Of a stretch of DNA of 64,000 bases, positions 22,574-33,867 are shown in pieces (the stretch's first letter is position 1; every line of letters begins with the position of its first letter). Below the pieces are notes generated by a model. It was not told where the DNA came from. It saw only the letters and a program-made list of their open reading frames with translations, and did no database searches. The stretch spans positions 11,205,105 through 11,269,104 of the forward strand of contig NC_062232.1 in NCBI RefSeq assembly GCF_902686445.1, given 5' to 3'. The stretch is from Sciurus carolinensis. Taxonomy: Eukaryota; Chordata; Mammalia; Rodentia; Sciuridae. Made by a program: the position numbers and the translations under genes.

Positions 22574-22618
22574 CAATATACACATCTCCAGATATGGTAT
22601 AAATGAAACTCGTCCACC
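22574..22618 (-). CDS. PIR: PIR 45-nt coding exon, residues 190-203
   Basis: Between acceptor GGTCCTTTTCCAG and donor GTAAGTTATAG lies a 45-nt exon reading (G)GG WTSFIYTISGDVYI G. The first GG completes Gly189 and the final G starts Gly204. This is a strand pair of the C-terminal cupin barrel. Being 45 nt with equal phase at both ends, its skipping would leave the frame intact and remove 15 residues. It is too short for ORF finders and was located by homology to pirin. The donor GTAAGT matches consensus. Confidence 0.96.
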
Positions 22619-23825
22619 CTGGAAAAGGACCAGCAACATTAAAATGTTAGTGTCCATAATGACAAAAGGAACAAATATATATAAAGCAAATACACACATG
22701 CATGTCCTCTTACAAACACATGCAAGCACATGTGCACATACACAAACACACACTTCTAAACCCAAATTACTTCGCTCGCAATGTTTAACAGCCACCCAAA
22801 GTAGAAAGCGTACAATTCACTTGGCGGTATATCTGTATGCCAAAAGTCATATTAACAAACAAATTGTTCCTTCCAGTTCTATTCACTGAAACACTCTAAT
22901 TTGTCTTGGGTTTGCTGTGCCTCCAGGTAGTTTGAAGGGTAAATAACGCTACAACTATTTTTTTTGTACTTAGTTGAATTCTAGTTTCCAGTGAACTCAT
23001 TCTTTCTTATCAATTCCAAGGATGTAAGGATGCAAAAACCCCTAGGGGACTAATGGGTTTCAGATGGCCTGTGAAATCTCTGGAATTGTCCATGTGCCTT
23101 CAGCAGAAAAGACAATCTGGAAATGAAATATAGGGCAGCGTTCTTGGTGGGAAGGATAGGCCCAGACTGGGGTCTGTGTGGGAGTCAACAACACAGTGAC
23201 AGAGTACACAAAAGCAGGCACAGAAGGAGTAAGGAGGATCAAATACACTCTAAGGATATGGTTATGTTGGGTGGGTTCGAACACACAAGATTACCCAAAA
23301 GAAAAGAACTGATAACATTTAACACGAGTGGACTCTTAAGAAAATCCAAAGGTTGGTCAAACACACACACTTGGCAGATGTAAAAGTGAACAAGGCCCTG
23401 CGAGGGGTGTTCAAGTGCACCACTCTGGGGAGGGAGGTTCATGGTAGATGCTGAAAACACTTGCCAGGCTCTGTAGCACACTCGGCTTTCTAATGGATAC
23501 TGAGTTTCCCATTCCTATTAAGCCTGATTTATAATTATACTGTACAACAAAATCCCTTTCTTCTCAGCTTGCTTTGTTAAAAAAAAAAAATTGCCACTGG
23601 AAATTTTCAAAATGCAAACGACTTTACTTTTTGAGATTATAAAAAAAGTAACATTATTTTAAAGATATGAAAGTATGGACCATCTAAACTGGAAATCTTT
23701 CTACAATCCTCATGCTACTCTGACATAAATATTGTTAGCAATTTGGTATTTGTACTTAAAGGTTGGTTTGTTTCCTTTTATGCACAATATAATGGCTTAA
23801 AAATAGAAGTAAATGTTCTGAGGTT

Positions 23826-24041
23826 TTTGGGGGGTGGGGAGGTATACCACGCATTGAACCCAGGGGCGCTTAACCACTGAGCCACATCCCCAGCCCTTTT
23901 TTAATATTTTATCTAGAGACAGGGTCTCACTGAGTTGCTTAGGGCCTCCCTAAATTGCTGAGGCTGGCTTTGAACTTGAGATTCTCTTGCCTTGGCCTCC
24001 TGAGCTACTGGGATTATGGGCATGCACCATCGTGCCCTGCC
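23826..24041 (-). repeat. Dimeric B1/ID SINE, minus
   Basis: 'cattgaacccaggggcgctt', 'gagccacatccccagccc', 'gggtctcactgagttgct', 'ttgccttggcctcctgagct' and 'gggattatgggcatgcacca' run in reverse-strand order. Confidence 0.88.
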
Positions 24042-25583
24042 AAAATATTCTGTTTTGAATTCCTTTCCTTGTCAAAACACAGAGCAATAATTCATCCATG
24101 GGAAAGACTGCATAGCTTTGAAAGATCTCCACTCAGCATGAGGAAGTTCAGTGTTTTTCAATACCAAATAAAACCTCATTCTGAAATAGACTGAATTTGA
24201 GGCCTCCCCTCTGAACTAGGAACAACTTCCTTATGCCCTAAGGGGCTTCCCTGCACTGTGTGACCTGACAAAAAAATTGGGAATGGAGAATATCCCCTGC
24301 CTAGTCTGTGTAGAGGACTAACTAAGTTTGCATATGTGTATTTCCTGCCCTTTGTCCCATTTTGTCCCCTCTTCAGGCCAAGAAAATCTACATATGTATA
24401 TCACTCTGGCTTTTGTTTTTATGAATTGTAACTGCTTCTGTGCGGCCAGCCAAGAGAAGCAATCTAGCTGCTTTTCCCCAGTTTCATCAAAATGCACAGA
24501 ATTCACTTTTCCTTTATTCCATCTTTCGCCTTTTTTCATCTTGATTTTATGAGTGTGAGTGGCCAAATCGAGCCAGGAGGGATCCAGGCAGGATCTCTGG
24601 GATAGGCTCCCAGTAAAGGTATCATTTTAATTTTTCTAATTTCATTTCTCCTCCATCTCCTCTGCTTCCCTCTTACCCTCTAAACAGAAATCTAGTCCAA
24701 ACATAATTGCCGAGGTCAGTTTTGTTTAAAATTTTTTTTACCCAGAAGTACCAAACATTTGCTTAAAGGAATGACTGAGTCAGTTTATTAAATGCATTTA
24801 CCTATTTTTTTTTCTCCCTGTTAAAGTAGTCTACTAGGATATAGAGTCTTCTTTTGCCAGTTTACTATAATTCATGTTACTGGTTGGAAAGCACAACGTT
24901 AGCAGTAATGGAGTTCCAAGAGTGGGCAATTTCCTCTTTCTTTTCTTTTCAGCATGGGTGACCACCTGCACTAGTTTCTATTAAACCTTGTTTAATTTCC
25001 ATTAAGTATTATTTCTTAAGGCTAGCACAAAAGAAAGCAAATGCCAAAGTATGTGAAAGCATACTACACATTTAAGAACAACCACATTTCCTTAGAATTA
25101 TTTCTCTGCTAAGAGCAGGATTGCATCAGCAAAGGGTTGTCCTCAGAGATTTTCAGGTACCCTCCTCCCCTTTTATGTCATGCACCAGGAATTGATGCCA
25201 CCCTCACAATTTTGTTGCTGGTCAGAGGTCACATCCCTCCATTTTCCTCTCTTCTACAAACATGGTTGCCAAGCTACTGTCTCCTTGCAGCAGGGAAGCG
25301 CTTCCCTTCCCTTAGGCAATAACAAATAAAATGAGTTGGGATGGAGGTCATATTTTTCTTCTGGCCCCCTAGGACAGTTAAGTCAGCAACACATATAAGT
25401 CAGACGTCCTTCAGCCAAACATAAAAAAATGTACAACGTTTCTTTTAATTATGTAAATCATTTCTGTGGGATTTGTTCTCATTTCCAGGGAGGTTCCTAA
25501 TTCTTGCAAACATCTCTAGTGAGAGTTTTTCTTAGGCTGCATTCTTTGGCTTAATCTAGATCATTTCCCTCCTTCTTCAGTCT

Positions 25584-25763
25584 TTTTTTTTGGAATCCAG
25601 GATTGAATCCAGGGGTGCTCAACCACTGAATCACATTCTAGCTCTTTTTATTTTTATTTTGAGACAGGGTCTCACTAAATTGCTGAGGCTGACTTTGAAC
25701 TTGCAATCTTCCTGCCTCAGTCTCCCCAGTGGAATTACGGGCATGCACACCACTGGGCAGGAT
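25584..25763 (-). repeat. Dimeric B1/ID SINE, minus
   Basis: Standard reverse-strand landmarks run from 'ggattgaatccaggggtgc' to 'attacgggcatgcac'. The flanks ccttc(t/c)tcagtct at 25571-25583 and 25764-25776 are its target duplication. Confidence 0.88.
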
Positions 25764-26387
25764 CCTTCCTCAGTCTTATGAGTTCATTATTCCTGTGAAT
25801 TTACCACCCCATCCACATGTATCTGGAGAAAAAGTAGAAAATGGTGTTGACACACCAAATCCATAATAGAAGTCAGCTCTGGGGAAGAGAGGAGAGGGTA
25901 CAGGGGTCAAGAAAAGAATCAAACTGGGTCGCACTGGTTGCCAGAACTCAAAACAGCTGTGGTTCCTAAAAGCATGCCCCAGAAGTCCTTGCATTTGGTT
26001 TCCACAGGCAAATACCTCACCGTGGACTTAATGCCTGACTTCATGGGACAGAAGGCAGAGCTGTTCGGTCTTCTCCTCCTCCTCTTCATTCCACCAAATT
26101 ATTTTGAAATTTTTATTCAGACATACAGAAAAGCTGCAAAAATAATACTGACAATTGCCATACACCGTTCACCGGGATGCCCCCAAAGCCAATGTGTTAT
26201 CATACTTGATCATTTTTCTTGCTATAAATGTCATTCTTTTTTCTGATATTTCCAAGTACCTTACAGACATGATGCCTCTTACCCTGAAAGAATTTTCAGT
26301 ATGTATTCCCAAAAAACAAGGCTATTTTCCTACAAAAGTATAGTGCTATTTTTATTTAATACCTTAATTTTATTTATCAATAAAATC

Positions 26388-26449
26388 TAACCCAGTACCT
26401 CCACATGTGCTAGGCAAGCGCTCTACCACTGAGCCATAACCCCAGTCCC
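26388..26449 (-). repeat. tRNA-like SINE fragment, minus
   Basis: 'cacatgtgctaggcaagcgc', 'tctaccactgagccataacc' and 'ccagtccc' are the reverse of the 'cctagca' SINE subtype, inserted in the old L1. Confidence 0.8.
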
Positions 26450-26686
26450 AAGTATAAAAAAGTATGCAATTAACATTGATATAATACCATTATCTACATA
26501 TTCAAATTGTTCCAATTTTCAGAATAATGCCTTTTATGGAGAAAAGAAAAACAAATTTCTAGGCCAGGATCCACTCCAGGGTCACATGCTGTGCTTAGCT
26601 ATCACATCTAACCTTCTTTCATCTGAAACAGACCCTCAGTCTTTTTTTTTTTTTTTTTTTCTTTTGTCATTAAAAGTACAGACCAG

Positions 26687-26768
26687 GGCTGGGGAGATAG
26701 CTCAGTCGGTAGAGTGCTCGCCTTGCAAGCATCAAGGCCCTGAGTTCATATCCCCAGCACCAAAAAAA
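26687..26768 (+). repeat. ID SINE
   Basis: 'ggctggggagatagctcagt', 'cggtagagtgctcgccttgc' and 'ccccagcacc' with an A tail. It has a perfect 15-bp duplication aaaagtacagaccag at 26672-26686 and 26769-26783, so it is a relatively recent insertion in the old L1. Confidence 0.93.
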
Positions 26769-26975
26769 AAAAGTACAGACCAGTTATTTTGTAGAAAGTA
26801 CCTCAGTTCAGGTTTGTTTGCTGTTCCCTCATCATTAGACCAGATTGTTTGCTAATCCCCTTCCCTTCTAAATTTAGATAAGAATTTTCATTTATTTTCA
26901 ATGCTTTGGCTTTAAAAAAAAAAAAGGAAGAACGCAAAGGATGAAATAATGAACACATATTTATTTCACTTTGTG

Positions 26976-27058
26976 TGTGTGTGTGCTGGAGCTTGAACTC
27001 AGGGTCTCACACAAGCTGGACAACCACTCTACCACTGAACTACATTCCCCACTCCTTT
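26976..27058 (-). repeat. tRNA-like SINE fragment, minus
   Basis: 'gtgctggagcttgaactcag', 'ggtctcacacaagctggac' and 'ctctaccactgaactacatt' in reverse order, preceded by a short (GT)n. It is diverged. Confidence 0.7.
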
Positions 27059-27171
27059 TCTTTTAAGATTAAACTATACAGGTAAAAGAAATGTCCCCTA
27101 ACTGACCCCAATTAGTTTTCTACACGAGGAGAATTGGAACTTTCTAGAAGCCCCACTTAAACCCTTCAAGG

Positions 27172-27366
27172 GAGCCAGACATGGTGGCACACGCCTGTAA
27201 TCCCAGAGACTCAGGAGACTGAGATAGAGGCTGAGATAGGAGGATCACAATCTGGAAGCCAGCCTGGGCAATTTAGAGAGACCCTTTCTCAAAATAAAAA
27301 TAAAAACAGCTGAGGAGGTAGTTTAGTGGTAAAGTATTCCTGGATTCAATCTCTACTACGAAAAGA
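27172..27366 (+). repeat. Dimeric B1/ID SINE
   Basis: 'gccagacatggtggcacac', 'ggatcacaatctggaagcc' and 'gctgaggaggtagtttag' then 'ggattcaatctctactac'. A further ID-like scrap ('gggctggagatgtagagagc') is at 27401-27455. Confidence 0.85.
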
Positions 27367-28654
27367 ATAAATTTTAAAAAGTAAAAATTTGTTTTGAAAA
27401 GGGCTGGAGATGTAGAGAGCCCCTGGGTTCAATCCTCAGAACCACCAAAAAAACACACCAAATTCTCCCATCCCCGAAACCTTCAATGGCTTCCTGTTCT
27501 CCCAGTAAATACAAGTCCAAACTCCTAAAGCTGGCAGACTCTTTTCAAACTGATCTTGCACCTCTTCACCATTATCATGGAGCCTCTGATTGTTTTGTCT
27601 CCATGTTTAATTCTAACCCAGCATACCCTTCCTGAGGAGGGGTGGAAGCTGGAGCTTTGTGGAGCAACAGAAAACCAACCAACCAAGTAACTATAAAACA
27701 ACAACAAATACGAACACAGGCAGGAAGCATAGATATAAAAATCCTCACAGATTTCATGGGGAAACCTAGGATCACACTCTACACTTCTTCAAACCTGTCT
27801 CCTGGTTTGTAAAATAAGGAAAGAATAGGTACAACACAGGGCTATTATGATAATTAAGTGGCACCGTGTGTGTCTGTGTACAAATATAAAAATGTACATA
27901 GACGTATGTGTGTAATATGTTTTTATCCTTCTCTGTACGATGCCTGACACTTAGGAGGTTTTTTTTTTTTTTTTTTTTTAAAGACAGTTCCCTTTCCTGC
28001 CCATTCCTTCATTTTCCACTTTGCTCCAAATTCCTGCAGGTCAGGAGGTTATATACTTCTGATGAGGCTGTGACCCAGGACAGAGAAGGATCACAGTTCC
28101 AGAGATGACCACACGCTCCTGTCAACACCAAGCCAAGTAGTCCCCTCTCAGATTGCATAAGACACTGAGCAATGCTTGGCAGGGTCCTATTTCCCAAAAC
28201 ACAGAGTCAAGAGCTCAACATTTTGGGACTGTTTTCCAGAATGTCCTCATCAAAATCCGTATGGCACTTAGAATGTTGTCTGTGTACCATTGAACACTGC
28301 AGTCTAGAATTGGTGATGTAAGATAGGATTTCTGTCTTAAAGAAACTGATAGCTCACTATAAGATCTATAAGCTTGCCAAAAATAGTCATTTAACCCCCA
28401 TCTTGTAACTATCCATAAACAGCAAGGGAAAGAGAGGTGTCAATGTCGTGGCTGTGCAATCTGGGAAAGAGGTTATTCTACATGAATTTGTGGGAATTCT
28501 ATCTGAAGAAAACAAGAAAATGCCCATTTTGCCAAATTTGGTGAGTGACATCAAAAGTAAAATGCCCAACTATATTGCATGCTACAAGAGTAATGACACT
28601 TGAGACAATTGGCTTTCTGGAATAAAATGTAATCAGAATATACTGCATGTAGAG

Positions 28655-28865
28655 ACAGGCACAGTGGCACACAACTGTCATGCCAGCAACTTGGAAGGCT
28701 AAGGGAGGAGGATCAAGTTTATGGCCAATAGCAAGACCCTATTTCAAATTAAAAAAAAAAAAAAAAAAAAGCGGGCGGGGGGGGGGCGCTGGAGACATAG
28801 CTTAGTGGTCAATGGTAAAGTGTTCCTGAGTGCAATCCCCAGTACCAAAAAAAAAAAAAAAAAAA
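28655..28865 (+). repeat. Dimeric B1/ID SINE with G-rich linker
   Basis: 'gacaggcacagtggcacaca' begins the B1 half. An A run at 28750-28770 leads to an unusual 'gcgggcggggggggggcgc' linker and then the ID half, with 'cagtaccaaaa'. The G run is unlike other copies here and could be a local expansion. Confidence 0.8.
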
Positions 28866-29974
28866 GAAAATAGATATAGTTCATGCATTACAGAATGATC
28901 ATTGATCATTTTACAGACTTTGCTTCTAAGCCTTGGGCATATAACATTAAGAGCCATCTGTAAAGATCCTATCTTTCAGAAAAAACAATTGTCACAGTTT
29001 GGTTCATATTTATAATACTGAATATTCATTACTCCAAGGTTAACAGAAAAACTGGGAAATAGATAAAATTTAACATTTTGAATGGAAAATGTGTTAACAA
29101 TTTAAGCTCTTCACAATGTTAATTCTCAGAAGACAACCTTCTGTGTGACCTGAATGGAAACTAGCCCACTACAGGATAAACTCTGCCAATAAAACAGAAA
29201 GAAGAAAATGTATAAGAATCCTCTGGGAGCATATCTTGTTCTTTAAAGATTAACCCTACAGAGAAGCATTGAAGATTTCTAACTAAGAAGCTATTTAATA
29301 CAATAATTTTGAACTGAAGTAATACATGCATTATTTCTTGGTTTTATTTCAAAAGAACATATCTCATCCTCAAGTACACAGTATTTACTATTGGTTTTCT
29401 AATTGCTCAGAAAATAATTCAGATATGTAGACATAATCACAAAATTACATTACAAGCTGTAAAACAAATGATTTTAAGCACTTGAAGTTAGAGTAAAGCC
29501 AAGCTTACAGAATATTAAGTTCTAAAATATACAGAATTTTGAGGGCTAAATAAAGGTTCAGAAAAAAAGAGAAACTTGAAATTAGAAGGGAATGTCATAA
29601 ATACTCCTAAGATTATCTTAGGACATGTTTAGACAGTTGACTATTTTTAAGGGAAAAGGATTTTTAAATAGTATGTGCAAAATATGAAAAAATACACTGC
29701 TATAAAACTTGAAATGTGTTTAAATTCTTAGAATAGTTTCTTATTTTATACTGATTATCCATTTAAACTGTTTTCTTCATCTAAAGATGATATATTGGGA
29801 AAACAATATAATTTTTAAATCAATGAAAATTATTTACTCAATTAAGTTTTTAAAAATTTTTCAATACTCATTTTTTTACCTATCTGAAATATCTTGAGTT
29901 TATTTGCCAATATGCCCAAGGCACTACTAATAGAGTATTGATCGCTAAAGAGCCATTAATTTTTTTGTGTGCAG

Positions 29975-30320
29975 GACAAGATGGCAATTGAGAATCAGAG
30001 TGAAAAGTCAGACCATGTGGGTTAGAATCTCAGCCTTTTTTTTTTTTTTTTTGGTGCTTGGGATCAAACCCAGGGCCTTGTGCTTACAAGGCAAGCACTC
30101 TACCGACTGAGCTATCTCCCCAGCCCAGAATCTCAGACTTAATACTCACTAGCTAATTGCCCTTGGGCAAGTTACTTAACTTCTTTGTACCACAGTTTCC
30201 TCATCTGAAAAAGTGAAACAACCCCATTCCTTACCTCAAGGGATTGTGAGGATTGGGTAAAGTTCTCAGAACAGTTTCTGGCAAACAGGAGGCACTTAGT
30301 AAATTTTAGCTATGATGATT
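29975..30320 (-). repeat. MIR relic split by an ID SINE
   Basis: The reverse of MIR is readable in 'ttgggcaagttacttaactt', 'cacagtttcctcatctgaaa', 'ttgtgaggattgggtaaag' and 'caggaggcacttagtaaat'. The ID at 30034-30126 interrupts the 5' part on this strand. Confidence 0.75.
30034..30126 (-). repeat. ID SINE, minus
   Basis: A T run, then 'ccagggccttgtgcttacaa', 'gcactctaccgactgagcta' and 'tctccccagccc'. The perfect duplication agaatctcag lies at 30024-30033 and 30127-30136. Confidence 0.93.
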
Positions 30321-30757
30321 AGTTCGTGACATTCCTCATCCCTCGTTTTTTGCCACTTTCTCCTGTATGTCAAAACTATACTTTAAAAAATGCAATTGTA
30401 TCTCACCATACGTGAAAACCAATCCCATCAAAAGATACAAATTTCAGTTAGTATTGGTAAGTTTAAAAGATCTATTTTCACATTATATATATATTATATA
30501 TAGTGATTATATTTAATAACAAAGTATTATATTCTTGAAAAGAGCTAAGTGTTCTCACCACAAAATGATAACTACATAATGCTTGTTAATTAGCTAGATT
30601 TAGTCATTCTACAAGATATATAAAGATACAGATACTTCAAAACATCAAGTCGTGTATGATAAATACAATTTTATCTGTCAATTAAAAATAATTTTAAAAA
30701 GAAAACTAATTCCAGGTGAGTAAATACATCAACATGAAAGGCAAAACGACAAAACAC

Positions 30758-30961
30758 TTTTTTTTTTTTCAGTACTGGTGATTGAACTCAGGGGCACTTG
30801 ACCATTGAGCCACATCCCTGGCCCTATTTGGTATTTTATTTAGAGACAGGGTCTCACTGAGTTGCTTAGTGCCTCGCTTTTGCTGAGGTTTACTTTGAAC
30901 CTGCGATCCTTCTGCTTCAGTCTCCCAAGCTGGATTATGGTGTGTGCCACCACATCAGGCT
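30758..30961 (-). repeat. Dimeric B1/ID SINE, minus
   Basis: 'gattgaactcaggggcactt', 'gagccacatccctggccc', 'gggtctcactgagttgctt', 'ctgcttcagtctcccaagc' and 'gtgtgtgccaccacatca' are in reverse order. Confidence 0.87.
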
Positions 30962-31625
30962 CCAACAAAGCACTTCTTAAACCAGAGCACATTTTCATGA
31001 TCTTGAGTTAGGTAATGAATGTTAAAGAAGTCACAGAAAGCACTAATCATCAAGGAATAGATTCATACACTTAAACATTTTTTATTTATTAAAATATAGA
31101 CGATATAATAGTATAGAAGAATGAGAAGGCAAAAGGGAGAAGATATTTGCAATGCAAATAACTGATAATAATTAGTATTCTGTATATATAAAGAGCTCCT
31201 AGAAATTGATATGAGAAAACATGGACAACTCATCCAAAGAAAATGATATGAAACTTCTTGCTGAATAATTTTACATTTCCACTTCTGGTTCCCATTCATC
31301 ACTGCTCTGAAGACTTATTGATTTACATCCATAAATGTTATATGTATATTTAAATATGAGGAAAATTGATTGAATACTCTAACTAGAAAGCTTTGCAAAA
31401 ACTATCCATGACTTAAATCATGTATTTGGTGTGGTGAATAAAATCAGCTTTCACTATCTCTATGGAAACACCCCAAAATCTAAAAAACTACATGAATCAT
31501 TCATGTTTGGGGTATTCTCCTTAACAGTAGAGAATAACTATGAAAAGACATTCAGGCAGGAACTCTGAGGAAAACTTACCATGCGTTTCTTCAGACTTAT
31601 TCAAATCACTTTTAAAAAATCAAAA

Positions 31626-31725
31626 GGGGTTGGGGGTATGGATTAGTGGTAGAATGCTTACCTAGCATGCATGAAACCCTGGGTTCAATTATCAGTACAG
31701 AAACAAACAAAACAAAACAAAAAAA
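31626..31725 (+). repeat. tRNA-like SINE ('cctagca' type)
   Basis: 'gggttgggggtatggattag', 'gcttacctagcatgcatg' and 'ctgggttcaattatcagtac' with an (AAAC)n-like tail. Confidence 0.85.
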
Positions 31726-31834
31726 GTCACTACTCATTTTTGAGTCAGGACTCATTTTTGAGTCATTGACCTTATGGAAAAATGCATTATAATTTTAACC
31801 AGGATCATAAGTGTTGCAGTTGACTATAAGATGA

Positions 31835-32765
31835 CCCATGATTTCTGCCCCCTGATATTGCCCTGTGTAACCCTGAGTGTGGGCTACACCTAGTGACTTG
31901 CTTCTAATCAGCAGAATACAGCAAAAGTGACAGGATGTCGCTTCTGAGATTAGGTTATAAGGACTCTGACTTCCATTTTACCTGTCTTCTTTTACTCTCT
32001 CACTTGTGTGTTCTGATGAAGCCAGAGGCCATGGTGTGAGCTGCCCTGTTAGTCAACTTTGTACCACTGTGAACAAAATACCTGATAAGAACAACTCAGA
32101 GGAGGGAAAGTTTATTTTGACACATAGTTTCAGAGGTTTAGTCCATGGTCAGCTGGCTCCAAGGCAGAAACATCATGGTAGAAGGGCATGGTGGAAGAAA
32201 GCCACTCAACTTATGGCAGTCAGGAAGTGGGGTGTGGGGACTGGGAGAAGATAAAACTCTTCCATATTATGTCCCTAGTGATCTTTTTCCTCCAACTAGG
32301 TCCCACATCTTGAGAGTCCATTCAGCTATGAGTGGATTAATCCATTCGACGAGGTCAGAGCCCTCATGATCCAATCATACCCTGAAAGTCCTACCTCTGA
32401 ACCTTGCTACTTTGGGGATCATGCTTTCAACACAAGAGCTTTTAAAGGGGGACATTCGAAATCTAAGCCATAACAGCTGTCCTACAAAGAGGCCATGTGG
32501 CAAGGAACAGAGAACAGACTCTAGCCAACGATCCTCTAGGAACTGAATGCTGCCAATAATCACATAAGCATGAGTTTAGAAGTGCATCCTTCCCAGGTGA
32601 GGCTCATGACTACAGCCTTGGCTGATACCTTCACTGCAGCCTTGTAATAGTCTCTGAGCCAGAGGACTCAGTCAGGTTGTGAGACACTGTGAGATGCTAC
32701 ATGTTGACTTAAGGAACCAAGTTTTGGGGTAATTTTGTTATACAGCATATAGTTAACTAATACAA
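31835..32765 (+). repeat. MLT1-type LTR interrupted by another LTR
   Basis: The left part has 'accctgagtgtgggctacac', 'gtgacttgcttctaatcagc', 'gacaggatgtcgcttctgag' and 'gatgaagccagaggccatgg'. The right part has 'gaggccatgtggcaaggaac', 'actgaatgctgccaataatc', 'agccagaggactcagtcagg' and 'gttatacagcatatagtta'. Joined, these are in the order of an MLT1 LTR (ERVL-MaLR). The segment 32047-32475 splits it. No viral coding region is attached. Confidence 0.8.
32047..32475 (-). mobile_element. Solo MaLR-like LTR nested in MLT1, minus
   Basis: In reverse it starts TGTTATGGCTTAGATTTCG and ends with TAACA on the gene-sense end (plus strand starts tgttagtcaactt). Internal plus-strand landmarks are 'aaaatacctgataagaacaa', 'aaagtttattttgacaca' and 'gtccatggtcagctggctcc'. 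The flanks gctgccc (32040-32046) and gctgtcc (32476-32482) look like an aged duplication. The family is probably rodent ORR1/MT-like. Confidence 0.75.
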
Positions 32766-32934
32766 TAAGGTTTATTTATACCTTACTGTGATTTACCAAG
32801 TAGTTACTGATACAGAGCATTAAAATCTACTTTTTAAATCAAATGAAGAAGATTTGGTTCCTTTCCTTTTTCTCTCCCTTTAAAGGTAAATATAGAAGCA
32901 AAAATATATTGACAATATTTAAGAGGTTATATTA

Positions 32935-33595
32935 GTTTCCTGTTGCTGCTTCAATAAATCACAATCACATCACTGCTTCTATTGTCATACCTCCTTCTCT
33001 GTGACTTCCCTGTCTCCGTTTTTCATGTATACAGACTCTTGTGATGACACTGTACCCACCTGAATTATCTAGCTTAATCTCTCTGTATTACTCAGCTTTC
33101 CATTACTGCAACAAAATACCTGAGATAATTGACTTTAAAAGAGGAAAATTTATTTTGGCTCACAGTTTTAGAGATTTCAGTCCATGGTCAGTTGGTCATT
33201 TTGCTTTCAGACCTGTGACAAGGCAAACTATCATGGCAGGAGTGCATGGCAGAGAAGGTTGCTCACCTCATGGCAACCAGGAAGGGAGAAAGAAAAGAAG
33301 AGGGACGAGGATCCCAATATTTCCTTCTAGGACACATCCACAGTGACCTAACTTGCTCCCATTATGCCCAATCTCCTGAAGTTTCTACTACTTCCCAATA
33401 GTGCCACAGATTGGGATCAAGCCTTCAACCCATGGCCTTTGGGAGACACTTATCCAAAATATAGCACTCTCCATCTCCAGAGCCTTCATTTGGTCATATC
33501 TGCAAAGTCCCTTTTGCCACATAACATATTTGTAGGTTTTGGGGATTAAGATATAAATATCTGGTGGGGGGGTGCTTATTCTGCCTATCACAAAG
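32935..33595 (+). repeat. Older ERVL-type LTR interrupted by a MaLR LTR
   Basis: The left end 'atattagtttcctgttgctg' and right part 'catatctgcaaagtccctt', 'ttgtaggttttggggattaa' and 'ttattctgcctatcacaaag' fit an MLT2-like LTR. The middle is replaced by the element at 33084-33466. Confidence 0.65.
33084..33466 (-). mobile_element. Solo MST-like LTR, minus, with 5-bp duplication
   Basis: Its reverse complement begins TGCTATATTTTGGATAAGTG, and the other end is tgtattactcag on the plus strand, so it has TG...CA ends. Perfect ctctc flanks lie at 33079-33083 and 33467-33471, the 5-bp duplication typical of ERVL-MaLR. The length is 383 bp. A 101-codon ORF on the plus strand within it is not a gene. 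Confidence 0.88.
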
Positions 33596-33666
33596 GAAGT
33601 GACTATATATTCTCTAAATAAATCTTGTTTATTCACCTACAAATATTCAAAAGAAAAGCTATAAAG

Positions 33667-33867
33667 TGGGCTGGGCTTGGTGAGGCATGCCTATAATCCC
33701 AGTGTCTCGGGAGGCCGAGGCAGAGGATGGAAAGTTCAAAGCCAGCCTCAGCAACTTAGCAAGGCCCTACGCAACTCAGTGAGACCCTGACTCTAAAATA
33801 TAAAAAGGGTTGGGGATGTGGCTCAGTGGTTAAGGGTCCCTGAGTTCAATCCCTGGTACCCCCCAAC
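33667..33867 (+). repeat. Dimeric B1/ID SINE
   Basis: 'gggctgggcttggtgaggca', 'gttcaaagccagcctcagca', linker and 'ggttggggatgtggctcagt' to 'caatccctggtacc'. The flanks aaaag(c/t)tataa resemble a target duplication. Confidence 0.88.

Larger units (their letters stand above)
26085..26860 (-). repeat. Old L1 (L1ME-like) 3' region
   Basis: It reads the antisense of an ancient L1: 'gacatacagaaaagctgca', 'ttcagtatgtattcccaaaa', 'attgatataataccattatc', 'gtcacatgctgtgcttagct', 'cagttattttgtagaaagta' and 'ttccctcatcattagaccag'. Two SINEs interrupt it (26388-26449 and 26687-26768). Old, noncoding. Confidence 0.7.

Noticed and set aside
22644..22889. 81-codon ORF rich in His/Thr
   Set aside because: It is the translation of a CA-rich stretch beside the 45-nt PIR exon.
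33041..33346. 101-codon ORF
   Set aside because: Falls inside a nested MaLR LTR; LTRs of this class do not code.
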